A stretch of DNA of 64,000 nt from Areca catechu (GCA_021397845.1 CM038047.1:44795210-44859209); one strand, 5' to 3'; counted from the stretch's first letter, positions 12,101-24,383 are shown. Translations and numbers: made by a program. The notes: generated from the letters alone by a model not told the origin.

Positions 12101-14458
12101 GTGGTCTCTATCACTATCCATCTACTAGATCTAATCATGGTGAACTACAATAGTAATTAGTATGAATTTCAGCATGATCAAGGTGAAAAGATTTGTTAAT
12201 AATTAATATCTTGGCATCGATCATAACCTTTCACCTAAGCCTTATTTTATAAATCTTATATATTTTACCTTTTTATAGATCCATTACATCCATTAGGTAC
12301 CATATCCTTTTGGTAGATCCATTAAGGTCTATATTTGGTTAGATTGTATGGAGTCTAACTTCATGGTGTTTAACCATTTCTCAGAATTGATGACATCACC
12401 TTGTAGATTTTTGGGATCATCTTTATGTTTCCTATCTTCTAAAGGAACACTTCTTCTATATTCTCTGTTAGCATACCTAAATATCTTTCAGAATGATAGG
12501 AGAACCTACAAGGTGGAAGAGGAACTAACTGACTTTGCTCAAATAGGTTCTTTACGTTTTATGGCCTCTTACTTATTAGAGACTTTCTCTTCCAGCTTAA
12601 TCATCCTTCCACTTCTAGTTTAGGTTAAACTATTTAATCATGAATTTAGGTATTGGGTCACATAAACTTATGATCCATTAGAAAGAGGTATCCTAATAAC
12701 TCTTTAGGATACAAACCATCATTAACTTAATTTGTAACTCATCTAACATAGGTCGAATCACCTTTCTGACCTTACTATATCTCTATAAGAGTGGTAAGAT
12801 TGGATTTAGAGTGAACCCAATTTAATAGATAAGCTGAGTTATTTAACCATATCCTTAAAGATAAATTAGTGATTCTTTCAATGAATTGAACCAAATCCAA
12901 TAGGCTTCGATTTCTTTGCTCAAGCACCTCATTAAGCTTGAGATGTAAGAGGAGCTCATTATGAGACTATGCCAAATAACTTAAGATTATTCCTGTAACC
13001 TTCCTAGTCTGCACGTCGAATGTACTAACACATGAATGTGTATCTAGGCAAGTACATTAGTGGCACCTACACCCTTTGTCTCATAAAAGAAAGTTTAGTC
13101 AACATTCTTCAAGATAGGATTTAAAAATTGAAAATGATTCAATAGTAAATTAGCTAAAAGGCCTATGGTTATCCATGGTTTCCAAATTATTCATCCTTTC
13201 TTTTCAACTTGACTAAATCTTAGGTACCACTTATATACTTTAGGTTAATATTATTTTATAAGATCTTTCAGATCCCATGGCACTCACTTACTGTTCAACA
13301 GATACATCCATATGCAGGTAGAGACTAACACTTATAAAGCCACTAGCATCCAATTTATTTTTAAAATAAATGGATTCAGAGATAAAAATCAAATTTATGC
13401 TCTAGCATGTAATAGTCTCTAATCAAATGGTAATCGCAGAGGTCATGAGTCAATAGCAGTGACTATTGTCCTGTTACCTATCTATAAAGTACCTTGACCC
13501 TCTATGTTTCTATAGAGTCTATAACTCAACTGAAAATAGAAGAAATTGTAAGGTCATTTTAATTTTGAGCTGACATACCTTCCAAAGATGTATCTTATTT
13601 ATTCAATAAGGGTTCTAAGCATAAGAGTTCGCTCCTCATCGAGAAGCATGTCCCTTAAACCATTCAGGGTCTCTTTAATAATCACCAATGAGTTGACCTG
13701 ATTATCTCAAATATATTCAAATGATAGTTTAAAATAAACTATCCATATGAATTGGATCAAGATTGCTGGATTAAATTCATGTACAATCTTTATGCATCAA
13801 CATGCTCGAGCTTTTTAAGCTCCTAATCTTTAATTATTGTCAAATAATGATCATGGATCGACTACACTTAGATTAATCATTAAATGGCTTGGTAACATAG
13901 GATAGTTTTGGTCTATTATAATACTCAACCTTTCTAATCATTTTTTCAAGTTGAGCCACTCATTATTATAGGTTATGGTTAATCGATTGGTCTAAGATTA
14001 AAAGGATTGAAAGCTGACTTAATTGCAAAGAGTAAATATTTTAATTAGATATTTGTATTTAATCTTAAATTTATTCTAGAACTTTAAGAAACAAATTGAC
14101 TCATACTATTGTTCTAGACCTCACACACTCCTCCATAGAGATGCAAAAATCTCTATACAACTAGGGTTTCTAGTGGGTACCACGGTCCAACCGATATGCA
14201 GTACCTTACCGTGCATAGTTATTGATAATACGCTATCTTAATGAGTGGACAATTCATGTTCAATGTTTCTCAAGTATGTTGTAGCGACTTGGTCTCTAAA
14301 TCATGTGGGCTCACCTAACAGTTATTACCCATATATCTTAGTTAAGTCAGACCCACCATTCATGAAAAATAAAGCCATTATTGGGTCCCTCATCATGCCC
14401 AGTTATTAGACAAAATTGTATCTTCATCTCGCAACATCTCATGTTAATAGAGTGGTTA
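9173..14458. mobile_element. Non-coding AT-rich retroelement-like region, class uncertain
   Basis: No coding frame of substance is present in about 5.3 kb. At 11050-11062 the + strand reads atctcccacttgt; its reverse complement ACAAGTGGGAGAT is a common polypurine tract of plant copia elements. That would make 9173-11050 an LTR-like region on the minus strand and 11051-14458 an internal region without genes. No primer-binding site or matching LTR pair could be found, so the reading is tentative. Short ORFs here (for example 12348-12623) show no known motif. Confidence 0.3.
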
Positions 14459-16885
14459 TGTTAGGAAATGTGTCATATAGCCAATCATCTAGGTTGTAGA
14501 TGATTGAGCTCTTTATAATTTATATATGAATCATTAATGAAATAAAAGTTATTTTTTGGTAGTTCATCTCTTTTTGCATCTTCCTTTAGACTCTTTTGAG
14601 ATAAATTCTTAGAATTACTTCAATTTGATGAAGAATAATTTATCGAGTAGTTTTTAAACATGTTCACAATCAAATGATACGTTGTTATCTAAGATGATAA
14701 TGTTTATCAAGTATAGGTCATTGTATGCCATATGGATTAGTTGTCCTCATAATCAAGGAGTGTGGAGACTTTCGTATGGCATACAAGTGAGTGTAGGTGT
14801 ACATTGCACCAAACATGACTAACTCTATTGAGTACTTTACTATTGAGAGTATCTCACAGAAGGATATGGATATAAGTATTCCTCTGACCTGAGATCATCC
14901 CGGTGATTATAAGCAACTCATTATACTTAGGTGCTAGACTACTTGGATTTCTAATCTAGTGATGGAAGGTTACTGGGTACAGTCAAGTACTTGTTAAGTC
15001 AGTGGTGAGTCAAGATGGAATTGACTATTTCAAGATATTGGAGATAATGCTTTACTGTGGTTTAATTTAGCAAAACCTTGGCCAGGACAATCTTTGAAAG
15101 AGTCATAGGATTTAGCAAGTTGAGACATATTTGGATGTATTATTTGGAGTTGGTAATTAACTTTGAAATCATTCTGAGCATTAGGGTCAAAGGAATAAAT
15201 TATATGAAAACCATATGCCTGGGTTCTTAAATATTACTTCATGAACGTTCGACCTATCTGGATGTCAGGCATCATTGCTATATGGTTGCATCATTAGTTC
15301 AAAAATTGATTCCTAGACTATCGATTTAGTGTTCAAACCTATGGGATCATACATAATAAAAGTTTCTGACCGATCATGATAGTTGACTAATGATTAAGAA
15401 TCGCTTAATGGCAAAATTATAAATATGATGAATAATTAACCCTACATAAATATTATAAATTAATAACTAATTAATAATTAATTAATTATAGAAAGATTAA
15501 TTAATAATTGATTTGTAAATTGACTCGATTTGATTGGGTGAAGAGGTTTAGATCAAGTCTAATTGAATTTGGTTCAATTAGAATTTATTCGATTAGGTTA
15601 TTTGATGTCCTAATCGCTAAGAATTTGTAATTATGATTTGATCTAGACTTGAGCTAAGTTAATTTCAGATTTAATTGAGATTTAATTAGGACCTAATTGA
15701 ATTGAGTCCAAGTTGGTTAAATTAGTTATAACTAAATTAGCTTTAGTTCCTAATTAATTTTGGTCAAAGCTTGGTCAAACCCTTACCTAGCCTGACTAGG
15801 TTTCCTCTAGGATTTATCCATACCATTTATTTGAATAAATTTTTAAAAAATTCATGCTAAACATGTTTATATGCCCTCCCTTCTTTATTATTTGATATGG
15901 ATTAATTTAGAATGAGTTTTGAATTTAAAAAGGAGTTTGACTAGGAATCAAACTCTTTGACATTTCCTACTTCTACTGGTCTAAAACTCTCAAAACCTTA
16001 TCAATTCCTGATGCCATTTTTTTGAAAAATCTAGATAAAATATGCATTGAAAAGAGGGCCCTTTTACCAGTGATTTGAGATAAAAATTGATGAAAAAAAC
16101 TTTATCTATGAGGGTGGGGCATGGGATAAGCTAAGACTAGTCAAACTAGGTTATTTGCTTCCTTATCTTATCTAAAGGTCCTCCTAATCTTATCCTAATC
16201 CACACACCTAATCTTCCTAGTATTCTTTTAGGATTGGGTGAGAAAAGAGGCTATAAATTAGCATGAGATAAGATGAGAAAAGGAATTGAAAAAAATTCAA
16301 GGTGGGTAAGAGTTCTTTTTTGGCATGAAAGACCTTTCTTGGGTGCTAGGGTTGAAAGAAGAAGAAAAAGTAGAGAAAAATAGTAGAAAAGAGTTTCTTA
16401 TTTTTAGTTTTCTCCCTCTTAGATCAAGATCTCTTTATCCTCTTCTTAGGTTTCTTAGAAATCTCATGAAATTCCAAGAAATAAATTATTTTCAACCATC
16501 CAGTAATCTTCAAAGGGAGCTGGCAGTCCCAGGAGGTTGATCACATCTAAGTTTTATGTGAATGATTCGTAGAGGCCAGATATCCTGTGCAGCTGCAAAG
16601 TGACATAGAGAGCCCTTACTATGTGCTATTAGCAGCGACGATCATCGACCCATGATCAGGTATGAATTAGATTTCATATTATTTATATATTAGATCTACT
16701 ACATGCATCAGGTAGATTGATGCATGTTGATTTTGTTTTCTACTATATATCATGTTACGATCATACTTAGAGTTTATTAGAATTGTTCTAAATACATACT
16801 TTCTATTTAAAATAGTTTTAAAATAGATGTACTTTGCTGTTAATTAAAAAAATTCATGCATGAAATCCTAGGCATTTTTCTAATA
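14459..16885 (+). repeat. Probable copia LTR (solo or partnerless)
   Basis: Starts TGTTAGGAAATG (14459) and ends with CATTTTTCTAATA (about 16885), near-inverted copies of each other as in LTR ends, assuming CA has decayed to TA. It is non-coding and AT-rich, with a tail at 16560-16660 that looks like the U5 end of large plant copia LTRs. No primer-binding site follows and no matching LTR was found elsewhere. The flanking five bases (ggtta and gcttg) do not match, so it is an old or truncated LTR if it is one. Confidence 0.35.
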
Positions 16886-17029
16886 GCTTGCACCCCCCGA
16901 TAAACTAAGCTATTATATCTTGCTAAGAATAATCAACACCCGAGAGATGCTCATAGCTCTATAATGGTAAAAGACTTAAGACTTAATAATTGTGAGGAGG
17001 TTTAGATTCAAGCCTCTTCTTAATCAATT
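16886..17029. other. Short unclassified spacer
   Basis: No coding frame and no recognisable element ends; it separates the LTR-like block from the short-period repeat at 17030. Confidence 0.4.
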
Positions 17030-17290
17030 AGCACATCTTATGTCTGACTTGATTCAGGTTAGCACTTGTGTTTGATCAACCCTGTTTAAGTCAATACATC
17101 TCATATCTGACTCAACCTTTAGGTCAATATATCCCATGTTTAACAAACCTAGCTTGGGTCAGTACATCTTATGTTTGACTTAGTTTGGGTTAGCACATTT
17201 TATGTCTGACTAACCTAGTTCGAGTCAGCCCATCACATGTTTGACTAAGCCTGATTTGGGTTAGCCCATCTCATGTTCGACTTACCAGGT
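17030..17290 (+). repeat. Degenerate tandem repeat, period about 33 bp
   Basis: About eight imperfect units share a core like 'cacatctcatgtttgac', followed by 'taacctagtttgggtcag'. Cores start near 17030, 17062, 17095, 17128, 17163, 17195, 17227 and 17265. It is not coding. It directly precedes the second MITE copy. Confidence 0.6.
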
Positions 17291-17295
17291 TTAGG

Positions 17296-17795
17296 TAAGG
17301 TTGTAATGGATCGGGCTAACCCATGACCCGATCTGACCCGACTTGTTTAGACCCGATCCAACCCATTTTTAGGGACCCGTGGATTCGGGTCAGGTCATAA
17401 AATTAGATCCATTCCATTTTTTGGGTCGGGTCTGGGTTTACTGAATTTGGACCTAACTTGACCCGATCTGACTCGAACTTACTAATACTGTTAGGATCAT
17501 ATCTATTTAGACCTTTAAATTATAATTTAATACTTATATAAAACTTATTTTTAACATAGAGATAGAGTTATAATTATTTTTATATCTTAATTTATTTTTA
17601 AAATAATATTATTTATTATTTATTTTATGGTTAATAATAGTTGGCTATGTAATAATTAAAATATAGTTATCTATATTGTATCCAATCATATCTAGATCCA
17701 AACTTTTTAGATTAGAACAAGGTTATCCATGGATCTGATCCAATCCAAATGATTCGTTGGGTTAAAAATTTTGATAGTGGATATGACTTGACCCG
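17296..17795. mobile_element. hAT-type MITE (copy 2), truncated by an LTR insertion
   Basis: The reverse complement of this block matches copy 1 (748-1313) over its AT-rich core and one terminus. It begins taaggttgtaatgg, matching the right terminus of copy 1. It stops abruptly at 17795, where a SIRE-type LTR begins. About 140 bp including the other terminus are missing, and should lie beyond the inserted elements if not deleted. No coding capacity. Confidence 0.7.
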
Positions 17796-18984
17796 TGTTG
17801 CCCAGTGATGATGAAACCCAAGAGGGGGGTGAATTGGGTTTTAAAAATTATTTGAACTATTTCAATGGATATAAAATAAGTATGTGCCAATTCAAATCAA
17901 GTACTTATATTTTGCCAAAGTATTTGTGTGCTTAATGAAAATATGGAATTAACAAAGTAAATGCAAGAGTAAATAAGCAATAAATAAGAGCAATCACAAA
18001 TACAAGAATATATAATGGTTCGGTGTACTCCAAAGCACCTATATCCACATCCCAAGCTTTTCCTTGGAAATTCACTATAATCAACCAAGATTACAGTCGA
18101 TTAGTTTTTCGGGCTCACTAATCAAACCCAACTTGTTTCTCCAGGCTCACGAGTCAAAACTCCTTGTTGGTTTTATAACTTAGGCTAACCAACAACCTTC
18201 GATGATTTTACGGGCTCACCAACAACCTATGTTGGTTTTATGGGATCACCGACAATCTATATTGGTTTTACACAAAGGCTAACCAACAACCTCTTTGGTT
18301 TTCCAAGGCTCACCAAAAATCTTGATACAATAATGTAAGAATGAAAGTAAAGAATACAATAAAGCTTTCTAAAATAAAACAAGTATCTCTTTGAAGCCCT
18401 TGGATGATGTTGAAGAAGCTTGTCTTCAATTTGTTGAAACCTTTGAATGAAGCTTGATGTTGTGGACTTTGATCAACTCTCTTATTTTTGGAAGCTTGAA
18501 GGCTGGAACCACTCAACTCTTGAGTCCTTGAAGGATATTCAATAATCTCACCAAATGATTGCTTCTCCATTTGATTTTTGGTATTTATATAGCTCTCCAA
18601 ATAATAGATGACCGTTTATGACTGTTGAAGATGAAAAACTAGCCTTTTGAAGCAAGTTGGGAAAGTTTTGTAGCTTTAAAAAAACTAGCCATTGCTCCAA
18701 GTGTCGACATTTGAATCCGGTGGTCGACACCTTGAGTCGACACTTGACAGGTGAGTCGACACCTTGAGTCGATACTTGATAGGTGAGTTGACACTTTATT
18801 TGTTCATGAGTTGACACTTAGGTGAGCTCAAGGCAAAAATTCTGGATTGACACAGTTATGTATTTTTCTTATTCTCAAGCCTTGAGTCGATACTTTAAGT
18901 CGACACTTGGTGTGCCAGGTGTGCCAAGCACTGAAACTCATCCAAATTAAAATTATGAGCTCTTCAAGATCTTTAATATGTTCC
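17796..18984 (-). repeat. Second SIRE-type copia LTR, truncated at 18984
   Basis: Begins TGTTGCCCAGTGATG and follows the 7701 LTR in order: 'ataagtatgtgcca', 'ataatggttcggtgtactc', alternating 'ggctcacca' phrases, then a cluster of tcgacacttgag-like motifs at 18700-18910. It is cut at 18984 where a gypsy LTR begins (TGTTGCCGACC). The remaining part of this LTR should be on the far side of element B but was not found. Confidence 0.65.
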
Positions 18985-21508
18985 TGTTGCCGACCTTACC
19001 ACTATGGCCTGCAGCTGTGAGTTGGCGCTGGACTGGAGCCCTTATGCCACGGAATCCCTACACTTCCAAACCTGCAAAAAGAGGTTAGAGACCCGGGTCA
19101 GGAATCCCGGCGGGGGCACTCCGACGGTCAAGTTAGAGAGCGATAAAGTGGAACAGATCCACTAAGGCGGAAACCTGCTAGGTTTCCGTTCTTAGAGGAT
19201 TCTTAGATGAGAAGAAGAATGAGAACGAGAGGGAAGGGCGCTCTGGTCCCTGCAACCGAGCTCGTCGGACTCGGTTGTACGAGTTTTTATGGAGCCTCCG
19301 GCTTAGGATCGCCTCTTCTTCTTGCAGGATTGCTTGCCCTCTCAATCGCTTACCCTGCTTCTTGCCCCTGATCTTCCTTTTTAGGTCACCGATCCATGCA
19401 TCCATCCCCACCTCGATCCCCTCAGGGGGCTCTGGAGGTCAGTGACCATTCCCCCCCTCGGTCCCCTTATGGTCGAGAGTTAAGTGGTGAACCGGTCTCG
19501 TCAGCCATGCTGTCACGAGAGGGGGAACTTGGCGGGACACCGATCCTTGCGAAGGTGCCCTCGGGCCTGAGGCATTGACCGTGGCCCTCCCTTTTTGGAA
19601 TATTGGGCTACCGGATGCTGGGTTCGGTGCCTCGGGCAGGGTTCTTTTTTCAAACTGGTGCCAACGAGGTTCCGCGCACCATTACAGGCCTGGAAACACC
19701 GTACCAGGCACGTTGCCTGCGTGCACCGTCTTCAGCGGCTTCCTCAGGGCTCGTGCCCCCGGTCCTTCCGTCTTCCATAGAAAGGGCTGACTTCAATTGA
19801 GGTGGACCATGCATGGGTCGACACTTGGAGAAGTGGTAGAGGCAGGGCCACTCCGGTCGAGGTGGATCCTGCCTGGATCGACACCTGGCTGAGTGGCAGA
19901 AGCCAGCTCGACCTTAGTCGAGGTGGTCCCATCTAGGAGCACCACCTGGCGAGGGAGCAGGGAGAGTTTGGTTCGACTTCGGTGAGGCGTGCCCATCTAG
20001 GGGCACCACTTGGTGAAGGAGCAGAGGTAGGACCACTCCGGCCGAGGTGGATCCCGCCTGGATCGACACCTAGCAGAGTGCGAAGGCCAGCTCAACCTCG
20101 GTCGAGGTGGACCCATCTAGGGGTGCCATCTGGCGAGGGAGCAGGGAGAGCCTGGCTCAACTTCGACGAGGTGGACCCATCTGGGAGAGCCACCTGGCGA
20201 AGGAGTAGAGGCAGGGCCACTCCAACCGAGGTGGATCCCGCCTGGATCGACACCTGGCGGAGTGGCAGAGGCCAGCTTGACCTCGGCCGAGATGGACCCA
20301 TCTGGGGGTGCCATCCGGCGAGGGAGCAGGGAGAGCCTGGCTTGACTTCGGCGAGGTGGACCCATCTGAGGGGTGCCACCTGGCTAAGGAGTAGAGGCAG
20401 GGCACTCTGGCCAAGGTGGATCCTGCCTAGATCAACACCTGGTGAAGTGGCAGAGGCCAGCTCGACCTCGACCGAGGTGGACCCATCTGGGGGTGCCACC
20501 TGGTGAGGGAGCAGGGAGAGCCTGGCTCGACTTCGGTGAGATGGACCCATCTAGGGGTGCCACCTGGCGAAGGAGCAGAGACAGGGCCACTCTGGTCGAG
20601 ATGGATCCCGCCTTGATCGACACCTGACGGAGTGGCAAAGGCCAGCTCGACCTTGACCGAGGTGGGGTGCCACCTGGCGAGGGAGCAGGGAGAGCCTGGC
20701 TTGACTTCGACGAGGTGGACCCATCTGGGGGCACCACCTGGCGAAGGAGCAGAGCCAGGGCCACTCCGGTCAAGGTGGATCCTGCCTGGATCGACACCTG
20801 GCGGAGTGGCAGAGGCTAGCTCGACCTTAACCAAGGTGGACCTATCTGGGGGTGCCGCCTAGCGAGGGAGTAGGGATAGCCTAGTTTGACTTCGACGAGG
20901 TGGACCCATCTGGGGGTGTCACCTAGTGAAGGAGCAGAGGCAGGGCCACTCCGACCGAGATGGATCCCGCCTGGATCGATACCTGGTAGAGTAGCAGAGG
21001 CCGGCTCGACCTCGGCCGAGGTGGACCCATCTGGGGGTGCCACCTGGCGAGGGAGCACGGAGAGCCTGGCTCAACTTCGACGAGGTGGGCCCATCTGGGG
21101 GTGCCACCTGGCGAAGGGGTAGAGGCAAGGCCACTCCGACCGAGGTGGATCCTGCTTGGATCGATACCTAGCGAAGTGGCAGAGGCCAGCTCAACCTCGA
21201 CCGAGGTGGACCCATCTAGGGGTGCCGCCTGGCGAGGGAGCAGGGAGAGCCTGACTCGACTTTGACGAGGTGGGCCCATCTGGGGGTGCCACCTGACGAA
21301 GGAGCAGAGGCAGGGCCACTTCGGTCGAGGTGGATCCTGCCTGGGTCGACACCTGGTGGAGTGGCAGAGGTGCTGAGCTTGGCCCCAAAGTCGGCTTTAC
21401 CGCAGAACGGGCCACCTGGCAAGGGAATCCAGAGATGACGCCACGTGGTGCCACCTGGCGGCCAACTGGATCTGATGCATGCTCCACGTCAGCGATGTTG
21501 CCATATCA
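18985..21508 (-). repeat. 3' LTR of element B
   Basis: Starts TGTTGCCGACC and ends ...GTTGCCATATCA. It is followed by gttgccccctactccca, a polypurine tract read on the minus strand. The U5-like end (19060-19140: 'acctgcaaaaagaggtt', 'gcgggggcactccgacgg') resembles the corresponding part of element C's LTR and of 37690-37760 in reverse. Length is about 2.5 kb, largely because of the tandem repeat at 19799-21390. The five bases before it are gttcc; the matching duplication was not found. Confidence 0.6.
19799..21390. repeat. 185-bp higher-order tandem repeat in the LTR of element B
   Basis: Nine units begin with a ggtggatcc-like block at 19861, 20046, 20230, 20415, 20600, 20774, 20959, 21144 and 21329. 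Spacing is 185 bp apart from one 184 and one 174 (the latter a small internal deletion near 20660). Each unit consists of three related submonomers of about 61, 64 and 60 bp. They begin ggtggatcc, ggtggaccc and ggtgg(a/g)ccc, and each contains a 'cacctggcg' block. GC-rich, no stop-poor host gene: open frames here are by-products of the repeat period. Confidence 0.9.
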
Positions 21509-21525
21509 GTTGCCCCCTACTCCCA
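21509..21525 (-). other. Polypurine tract of element B
   Basis: The reverse complement reads TGGGAGTAGGGGGCAAC immediately upstream of the LTR in element orientation. It supports the LTR end at 21508 and minus orientation. Confidence 0.55.
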
Positions 21526-21998
21526 AGTCCCATCGGAGCACCACTGCAAGGACGTGGGGAGTTAATTCGGAGATGACGTGGGAGGATAAAAATCCTGCAC
21601 AATAAATGCCGAAATCGCTGCCGATCTGCTCGCTGTGCCCGAGGCCCAATATGCAGGCACCACGTCAGCATGTTCAGTGGGTTATAATTGCACCGTGCCA
21701 GATTCGAGGTGGTTTACAGCGAACCGAAGCATCGTCATTGGGCACCTTCATACGTGGCGCCCATCCGATGGCGTTGGCGAAAAAGGAGCTGTACGGTCGC
21801 TGTTGATTGGTTTGAAAAGAAAGGAGACTTTTCAAAAATGAGGTCTCTTGGCTTTCTCACACCTCGCCGGCGGTTGCAGTGATCCCTCTTCTTCTCTCGG
21901 ATCACCATTCTTCCACCATAATATCCCGGTAAGCACCCTGCGACCCAATTTCTTTCATCTATTTTTCTTTCATCTTTTCCTGCTCATTCCTTGTCTCG
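21526..21998 (+). other. Upstream region of the antisense gene of element B
   Basis: No long ORF. Moderately GC-rich sequence, ending in a pyrimidine-rich leader (ttctttcatctatttttctttc) just before the ATG at 21999. By analogy with element C it should hold the promoter of the antisense gene. I see only a weak TATA-like stretch (ggataaaaatcc near 21583), too far and too weak to call. Confidence 0.35.
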
Positions 21999-22697
21999 AT
22001 GGCTCGCCATCGCCACCTTTCTTCTAACCCGAACAAGGCCGGTTCATCCCGGCTGTGGACTCCATCGCCCTCCTCTTCAGAGGATGACCTTCCCATAGAT
22101 GTCTGGCGGTGGCTGCGGCTGGGCGGCATAACCATCGAAATCCCTAGGGCTCATAGGGCTCCTCCTACCATTCCTCCAGTTTCCATCTCTGTCCTTCCCC
22201 CTCTGATGGCAAAGACTTCTTCTGGTCCCTCTGGCTTTGTTTCGACGATAACCGGAGATGACCTTTCCTGGATCCGGGATATGTATGGGGTCCCGGACTC
22301 CATTCAGCTTTCAATCCTAGGGCCGAGGGATCGGGTGACTTCCAGCGGCCCTGGCAGAATCGCCTTCTATGAAGATTTCCTTGCCGGGGGTCTTCGCTTT
22401 CCCCTTCATCCATTCTTTCTATCCTTCCTCAGCCATTTTCGACTTGTTCCGGCCCAGTTGGCTCCCAATGCCATCAAGGTCATCTTTGCCTTCATAGATT
22501 TTTTGCCACTTCCATGGGTTCGTTGCCCGTTTTTCACTGTTCAGGACCCTTTTCATCCTGAAACGGTACCCCACCGACGATGGCTGGTGGTACCTTTCTT
22601 CTCGGCCCAGGTGCCTCCGGTTCGACCTCCCCACTTCGATCAAGGGGTGGAGAACCGATTCTTTTTTGCTTCAGTCCGGGATGTTGATTGGGCCTAG
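21999..22697 (+). CDS. Antisense 'putative gypsy type transposon' protein of element B, N-terminal exon
   Basis: A 232-residue frame with ATG after a pyrimidine-rich leader. An N-terminal Ser/Pro-rich part is followed, from about residue 88, by a domain containing GRIAFYEDFLAGGLRFPLHP, FLSFLSHFRLVPAQLAPN and FFFASV. This matches the plant family described in Pfam as 'putative gypsy type transposon' (PF04195 as I remember it). The same domain is at 53327 in element C, also antisense to the retroelement. The frame stops at 22697, and the sequence after it keeps some coding character until element A interrupts at 22927. Probably exon 1 of a decayed multi-exon gene; biochemical function unknown. 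Confidence 0.6.
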   Translation: MARHRHLSSNPNKAGSSRLWTPSPSSSEDDLPIDVWRWLRLGGITIEIPRAHRAPPTIPPVSISVLPPLMAKTSSGPSGFVSTITGDDLSWIRDMYGVPDSIQLSILGPRDRVTSSGPGRIAFYEDFLAGGLRFPLHPFFLSFLSHFRLVPAQLAPNAIKVIFAFIDFLPLPWVRCPFFTVQDPFHPETVPHRRWLVVPFFSAQVPPVRPPHFDQGVENRFFFASVRDVDWA

Positions 22698-22926
22698 AGT
22701 GAGCCGGATCGATCTCCAAACTAGAATTCCTAGGTCGAGCCAGCAGATCAGGAGGTCTACTCCCAGCTACTGGGCGATATAGTCCCTTCTCTTGATGTTC
22801 TGCTCTCAGAGCAGAACCTGTTCGAGGCAGGGGTCGACCCAGTACGGACGATCAGTGGGCCTCCGCTCTTTTTTTCTTCTTTCTTATTTTTTTTTTTACT
22901 GGACCATCTGACACTCTAGCCTCTTT
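22698..22926 (+). other. Continuation and pyrimidine-rich intron-like tail before element A
   Basis: Contains a degraded coding remnant (frame with SEQNLFEAG near 22800), then a long T/C-rich stretch at 22865-22900 resembling the 3' end of a plant intron. The last five bases, ctctt (22922-22926), are the target duplication of element A. Confidence 0.4.
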
Positions 22927-24381
22927 GGTGGGGACACCTGAGGCACCAGAATAAGACAGAGGCTTTTTCAACCCTCTGTAAATTGATCAATAATTTATGA
23001 GTCCATCTGTAATAAGGGCTTAGCTCATCTGAGTCCATTTTAGTTGTTATTTGAGTATTTTTAGTTGTTATTTCAGTTCTGTACTAGTCAGCTCATGTTG
23101 AGCTAGTTCAGTCCAATGCTAGTCAGCTCATATTGAGCTAATTTTATTTTTTTGAGTCCTATCCAAACATACTGAAGACTCAAGACTATATCATACAAGT
23201 GAAGACCAAGTCCAACTAGATTGAAGACATGGAAGTATAGCACAAGTCCAACCCAGCTTGAAGATTTGAAGACCCCAGGAGGAAAATTCAGAAAACCCTG
23301 ATTTCTTGCAGATGCCCTCCAGATGCCCAGATTCCCTTCCAGATGCCAAAGTATATTCATAGATAAGGGCATCCATGATTCTAGAGGTCCATCTGCACCC
23401 TAGCCCAAAGAAATCAAGCCCAGATGCCAAGCCCAAGCCCCTAAGAAGCAAGATACCAGGGAATATTCCTGCTACCTGGCTACCAGGCCACCCCAGCTTC
23501 CAGAGGCCCAAACCCATGCACCCGAGCCCCTTTGGGCCGACCTTTTGCTGCTCCTAGAAGCCCAACACGCCCCCTAGGCATCCTTGGAGTCTTGACCAAG
23601 TCAAGAAAATTTTTAGAATTTTTCTACCAAATATTTCCTTATTTTCTAGCTAGGGTTTGAGAAGGAAAAGGATTCTTATGTAAAGACTTATGTACCCTTA
23701 CTTGGAGCCCAAGGTTAAGGGTCTATTTAAGGGACCCTAGCCTCTTGTATGAGGAGAATTTTTGATGAATGAAAACCTTGAGTTCTTCTATTGAGTGGTG
23801 TGATACCCTGCTGTGTGCATAAAGGGATTTGTGAGAGTTCTTCTTCCCGGTGTTTGCAATCATCTTCCTGCTGCCAACAAACCCTCCAGATCCCTGGATG
23901 CCCACTCCAAAAGAAGCCTTCCCTTGCTGTTTTTACTTAGTTTTCTTATTCCTTTGTGAGCTTTCTAACCCCTGACAGGTCGTTTGCAGGTCCCCGAGTT
24001 TCTACGAATCCAACGACTCCAGCCAAGCCTCAATCGGATCACCGAGCAGAAAGCCGGGTATCCGCGGGTCTTTGGCTCGGTTTTCCAGGCCGCATCCATC
24101 GAGGAACGAGAGACCCCTTCACTGCGATCTTCACAGACGTTGTCAGGTACACCCCTCTACCTCCAGTAGTTTTATTGTAGGAGAACTTGCCCTAACCGAG
24201 GCTTCTCAGCCCCGGCGGTCCTTCTTTGCTACTTTTCTAGGTCATAATCTGCATGCTGATCTTCAAAAAAACTCATACAAAATTCCCTACAAATAATTTT
24301 GATCTGAAATTTGGGAATTAATCACCTAACTCAACATGTAAAACATACAAAAAAAATTGCATGCAAATTAGTCCCGCATCA
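22927..24381 (+). repeat. 5' LTR of element A
   Basis: Begins TGGTGGGGACACC, ends CCCGCATCA; 1455 bp, matching 27804-29259 closely over its full length. The only TATA-like sequence I notice is 'ctatttaaggg' near 23720. The end is fixed by the primer-binding site two bases downstream. Confidence 0.92.
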
Positions 24382-24383
24382 TT

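Noticed and set aside
16325..16540. 71-residue frame with Lys/Glu-rich start.
   Set aside because: Falls inside LTR-like sequence and has no recognisable motif or promoter.
14459..16885. A solo LTR with target duplication.
   Set aside because: Flanks ggtta and gcttg differ; kept only as a probable LTR.
19982..21279. Many long overlapping open frames on both strands.
   Set aside because: They are translations of the GC-rich 185-bp repeat in several frames (unit length mostly not a multiple of three), with no start context and no domain.
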